The position numbers and the translations under genes are program-made. 64,000 nt of DNA from NCBI GenBank assembly GCA_033239005.1, contig BSQZ01000004.1, positions 12,157,507-12,221,506 of the forward strand, read 5' to 3'. This document shows, in pieces, positions 61,290-64,000 of the stretch. The stretch is from Lamellibrachia satsuma. Its lineage: Eukaryota; Annelida; Polychaeta; Sabellida; Siboglinidae. How positions within the stretch are numbered: the first letter of the stretch is position 1; every line of letters begins with the position of its first letter. The notes under the pieces were generated by a model. That model was not told where the DNA came from and made no database searches. It saw nothing but the letters and a program-made list of their open reading frames with translations.

Positions 61290-62950
61290 TTGATGATTAG
61301 GGTGTTTTTGACATGTTTAGGATGGCTGAATGGTAGGGCATTTCCTGTTGGGATAACCTCATATTTCCTGTTACCCTTGCCTCCTATAAATGTTATTACC
61401 AGACAAGTATTCCAAGTTATTCTTGACAGAGCAACTTTGTACTATTTGGGAAAGTTGATTTTGAAAATGAAAAATTATCTTTCTCATAATTATATATAAA
61501 GCTGTGATCATAATGTTCCATATTTAATATAATGTGTATATTATTGTGTGTGAATACTGTATTATCTATGGTCTTCATTGTCTACACATCCTTTCACCCC
61601 ATCCATTCCTTACCCCTGTGGTATTGCTCCCAGACAAACAGGGATGGATAAAGCCTAGCTCTTATCACCCTTTCTCCTTGACTGGGCATGTATCAGGGAA
61701 ATTACCCAGTCAAATTGTTACCTCTATGGAGTCCACCTGTATCTGGCGTCTTTCATCATTTTAAACTTGACCAACAGTAGCTGTTTGCCAGTCTGGTTCA
61801 TACAAACAAGTCACCCTGGGTAACTAGCTTTCTGTGAATCTGATGTTATCTCATGTTTCTTTGTCTTGGATGCTATCCTGAAAATCCCGAAAGGTTATGA
61901 GAAAGTGTTGACAGTTTCTGGTTTTACATAGATTAGACATCTTGTTGGTATCAAGTGTCATATGTAATGTGATAATATTGTAAGCCATAAGTGGGGGTAA
62001 AAAATATATTATCACAATAGGCAAGTTCCTGTGCTCTGGTGCCATTCAGCTGGAAGTTCAAACATTGTTTTTTTATGGTTTCTTTCAAAGAGCCAGACCC
62101 AGAACTGTGACAATGCCAGAACTGTGACAATGACAGAAATGATATTACTTTAGAGGGACTACCACTATGCATCATGTCTGGCATTTCAATTAAATGCTAA
62201 GTTAAATTTCATTGTCATTTTGTTATGTTTCCAAAATTAATGAGTCCCAAAATGTTTGTTTCTTTCAAATAAGTTAATTTTTTTTATCAGCTTGCAAGTT
62301 GGCAAGTTCATTGTGACATTCTTAGTGAAGACAGTTTTAAAGATACCTTTAAAATTCTCAAACATACAAAGAAACTCTGAATGTTATCTTTAACTTTCAT
62401 CAGTAAGTAAATTATTCTTGTTTTATGTTGCCCTGTCATAATGTAACATTCCAAAGGCCATTACAGAGTACATTTGGTTTTATTTATGAATTTACTTCAA
62501 ATTGTCACCAGAAAATCATTGACTGTTTGAAATAATTATTTTACTATCAGATTGGGTCCACCATGGGGATGTCAATTAAGCCATGACCATCCCAGTGGGA
62601 CATCTCATTAGAGAAAGACATGTACTTCAGGTTTGGTCCCTGCTAGTCATAATTGGTGACTTCAGAGGAAAACTTCCTTTTGAACAGAGGGCAGCTTTAT
62701 TGTAACTTTCTCAAGTGCTTGGAAGCTGGCTGTATGTTCCTTTGATGAAAGGGGTCCTCTAGTATGATGAACATCCATGTACAATGATGTGGACATCTGG
62801 TATTTATTACATCATATCTTTCCTATTTGCTTATTTTTAATGTATTTGTTAGTATTGAATATATCTTCACTTATTCTCTTTTGGGGTATAATTTGTGAGC
62901 ATAATCTCAGATTTGTAAGGCTACTGCATAACAAGGCTGTTCACCTCAGT
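61290..62950 (+). other. CELSR intron 1, nothing recognised
   Basis: No exon, transposon ORF or array. Short duplicated words such as AACTGTGACAATG (about 62104 and 62119) are minor. Confidence 0.5.
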
Positions 62951-62953
62951 TGT

Positions 62954-63046
62954 TCACATCAAGTTTACCTTTGTTCATTGTGACATTTCAAAAGCTTTCA
63001 GCTGCCTTCAATCATCAAAATGAACAAAGGTAAACTTGACTGTGAA
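62954..63046. repeat. 93-nt hairpin with 26-bp stem
   Basis: TCAAGTTTACCTTTGTTCAT (62960-62979) has its exact reverse complement at 63020-63039. TTCACA/CTGTGAA extends the stem by six pairs with one bulge. The 40-nt loop is unique sequence. Confidence 0.85.
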
Positions 63047-63534
63047 AAAGTATTAAAATGTTTATTGATTAGAATCAGCAGTCTGTAAAACTGTTTTGTT
63101 GAAATTACACTCAAAGAGAAAATTATAAGAAAATAAATGAAACCTACTTTTTAAACAATTTGATGAGATTAAAGCTGTATACAGGTAGTGAAGCAGATGA
63201 AATAAAAATATTGACATGTAAACTTTGCAAAATATCTAATAAATTTATCCGATTTCTTCAAAAAGGTCATGCAAGATCAACATTGTAAAGCTTGTTACAT
63301 GGAAGTTTCTGACTTTCAGTGAAATCAGCTACCAGTTTGTATAATGTTGATGATAAATGTTGTAGGTCACCAAGACCTGTTTTTATATGTATGATCTCGC
63401 AGATATGTGTGTTCCTATAGTAGCATAGCAGCCCCAGCACATGCGCTACAGCAGGTAACTCAAACACCAGACAGTACCAATGTACATGTAGGCAAACTGT
63501 TAAAATAACAATACCTTGTGACTTAACACCACCA

Positions 63535-63692
63535 ACATGTCATGGTGTCTACTGTGTGGCATTCAACATGTCATGGTGTCTACTGTGTGGCATTCAACAT
63601 GTCATGGTGTCTACTGTGTGGCATTCAACATGTCATGGTGTCTACTGTGTGGCATTCAACATGTCATGGTGTCTACTGTGTGGCATTCAACA
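63535..63692. repeat. 31-bp minisatellite, 5 identical copies
   Basis: CATGGTGTCTACTGTGTGGC recurs at 63541, 63572 and so on. Copies are essentially identical, giving false Cys/Trp-rich ORFs in two frames. Confidence 0.95.
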
Positions 63693-64000
63693 GGCGCTGT
63701 CGGCTGAACTCGCTTTGTGTCTATTTTATATTAGCATACCTCTCTCTGTTATGTCTTTATTCACAAGTCCTCGGTTCTATGGGAATGGCGACCCTTGGCA
63801 AATATATGCCATGTGCCTAAATGACCAGTGACTGATACAGGGTGGAGAGGAAACTATGTGTACTAACTGAAATCCTCGTGGACAGCCATCTCAGGGGTTA
63901 TATATTTTACTCAAAAGTTTATTTGTTAAAGGTACCAAGTTTGATTAATGGTTTTAATCGTAAAATCATGTTATGTAGTATAAACTATATATTCTACCAT
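63693..64000 (+). other. CELSR intron 1 to window end, nothing recognised
   Basis: No splice-flanked coding segment is visible, so the gene continues beyond the window. Confidence 0.5.

Noticed and set aside
61318..61390. Box A-like TGGCTGAATGGTAGGGC as a second SINE
   Set aside because: No box B at the expected distance.
49090..64000. Additional CELSR exons (rest of cadherin repeat 9, EGF, LamG)
   Set aside because: No segment with the expected motifs and splice sites was found, so the intron probably extends past the window.

Overview
The window is animal nuclear DNA. Genes are split by GT-AG introns into small phase-1 exons, introns are AT-rich and full of minisatellites, and several classes of eukaryotic transposon are present. 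The two genes, a fibulin and a CELSR/Flamingo-type cadherin, are bilaterian families. Many intronic minisatellites, some spanning splice sites, together with CR1-like LINEs, a Penelope-like element, hAT elements and a tRNA-derived SINE, suggest an invertebrate bilaterian such as a cephalochordate or a mollusc. The sequence alone does not settle which.

Region 1 (about 1-35.3 kb, minus strand) is one complete fibulin gene. I could assemble 19 coding exons whose splice phases agree throughout: start codon at 35301, stop at 992, 3228 nt, 1075 residues. The order is signal peptide, VWC-like cysteine module, three anaphylatoxin-like modules, fourteen EGF-like modules and a fibulin-type C-terminal domain. 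The anaphylatoxin and first EGF region reads most like vertebrate fibulin-2. The introns hold at least a dozen tandem-repeat arrays (18-74 bp units), a Penelope-like element with 82-bp inverted termini and a second Penelope fragment, a 423-bp hAT-type MITE with TIRs and direct flanking repeats, a broken RTE-type LINE, a decayed Tc1/mariner copy and several near-perfect hairpins.

Region 2 (about 35.3-45.5 kb) lies between the genes, which are head to head with start codons 10.2 kb apart. It is a nest of transposon debris: a degenerate hAT element (DUF4371 type) whose C-terminal coding part has expanded into a 53-bp array, a dead CR1-like LINE with an (AT)n tract inside its reverse transcriptase, and short LINE tails. 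Just before the second gene the DNA becomes CpG-rich.

Region 3 (45.5-64 kb, plus strand) starts with a giant first coding exon (45549-49089) encoding a signal peptide, an N-terminal region with a furin-like site, and nine cadherin repeats in the CELSR/Flamingo order. It ends at a GTAAGT donor, and the other 14.9 kb look like intron 1 of the same gene. That intron contains a LINE tail, a 1.07-kb hAT-like MITE, a tRNA-derived SINE, microsatellites and small minisatellites.

Fibulins are secreted matrix glycoproteins and CELSR proteins are planar-polarity adhesion GPCRs. Nothing in the sequence shows that they work together. I did not find a convincing new multi-gene system. The most unusual signals are tandem repeats grown out of splice sites and out of transposon coding sequence, a 400-bp higher-order repeat inside an intron, and paired-arm hairpins in introns.
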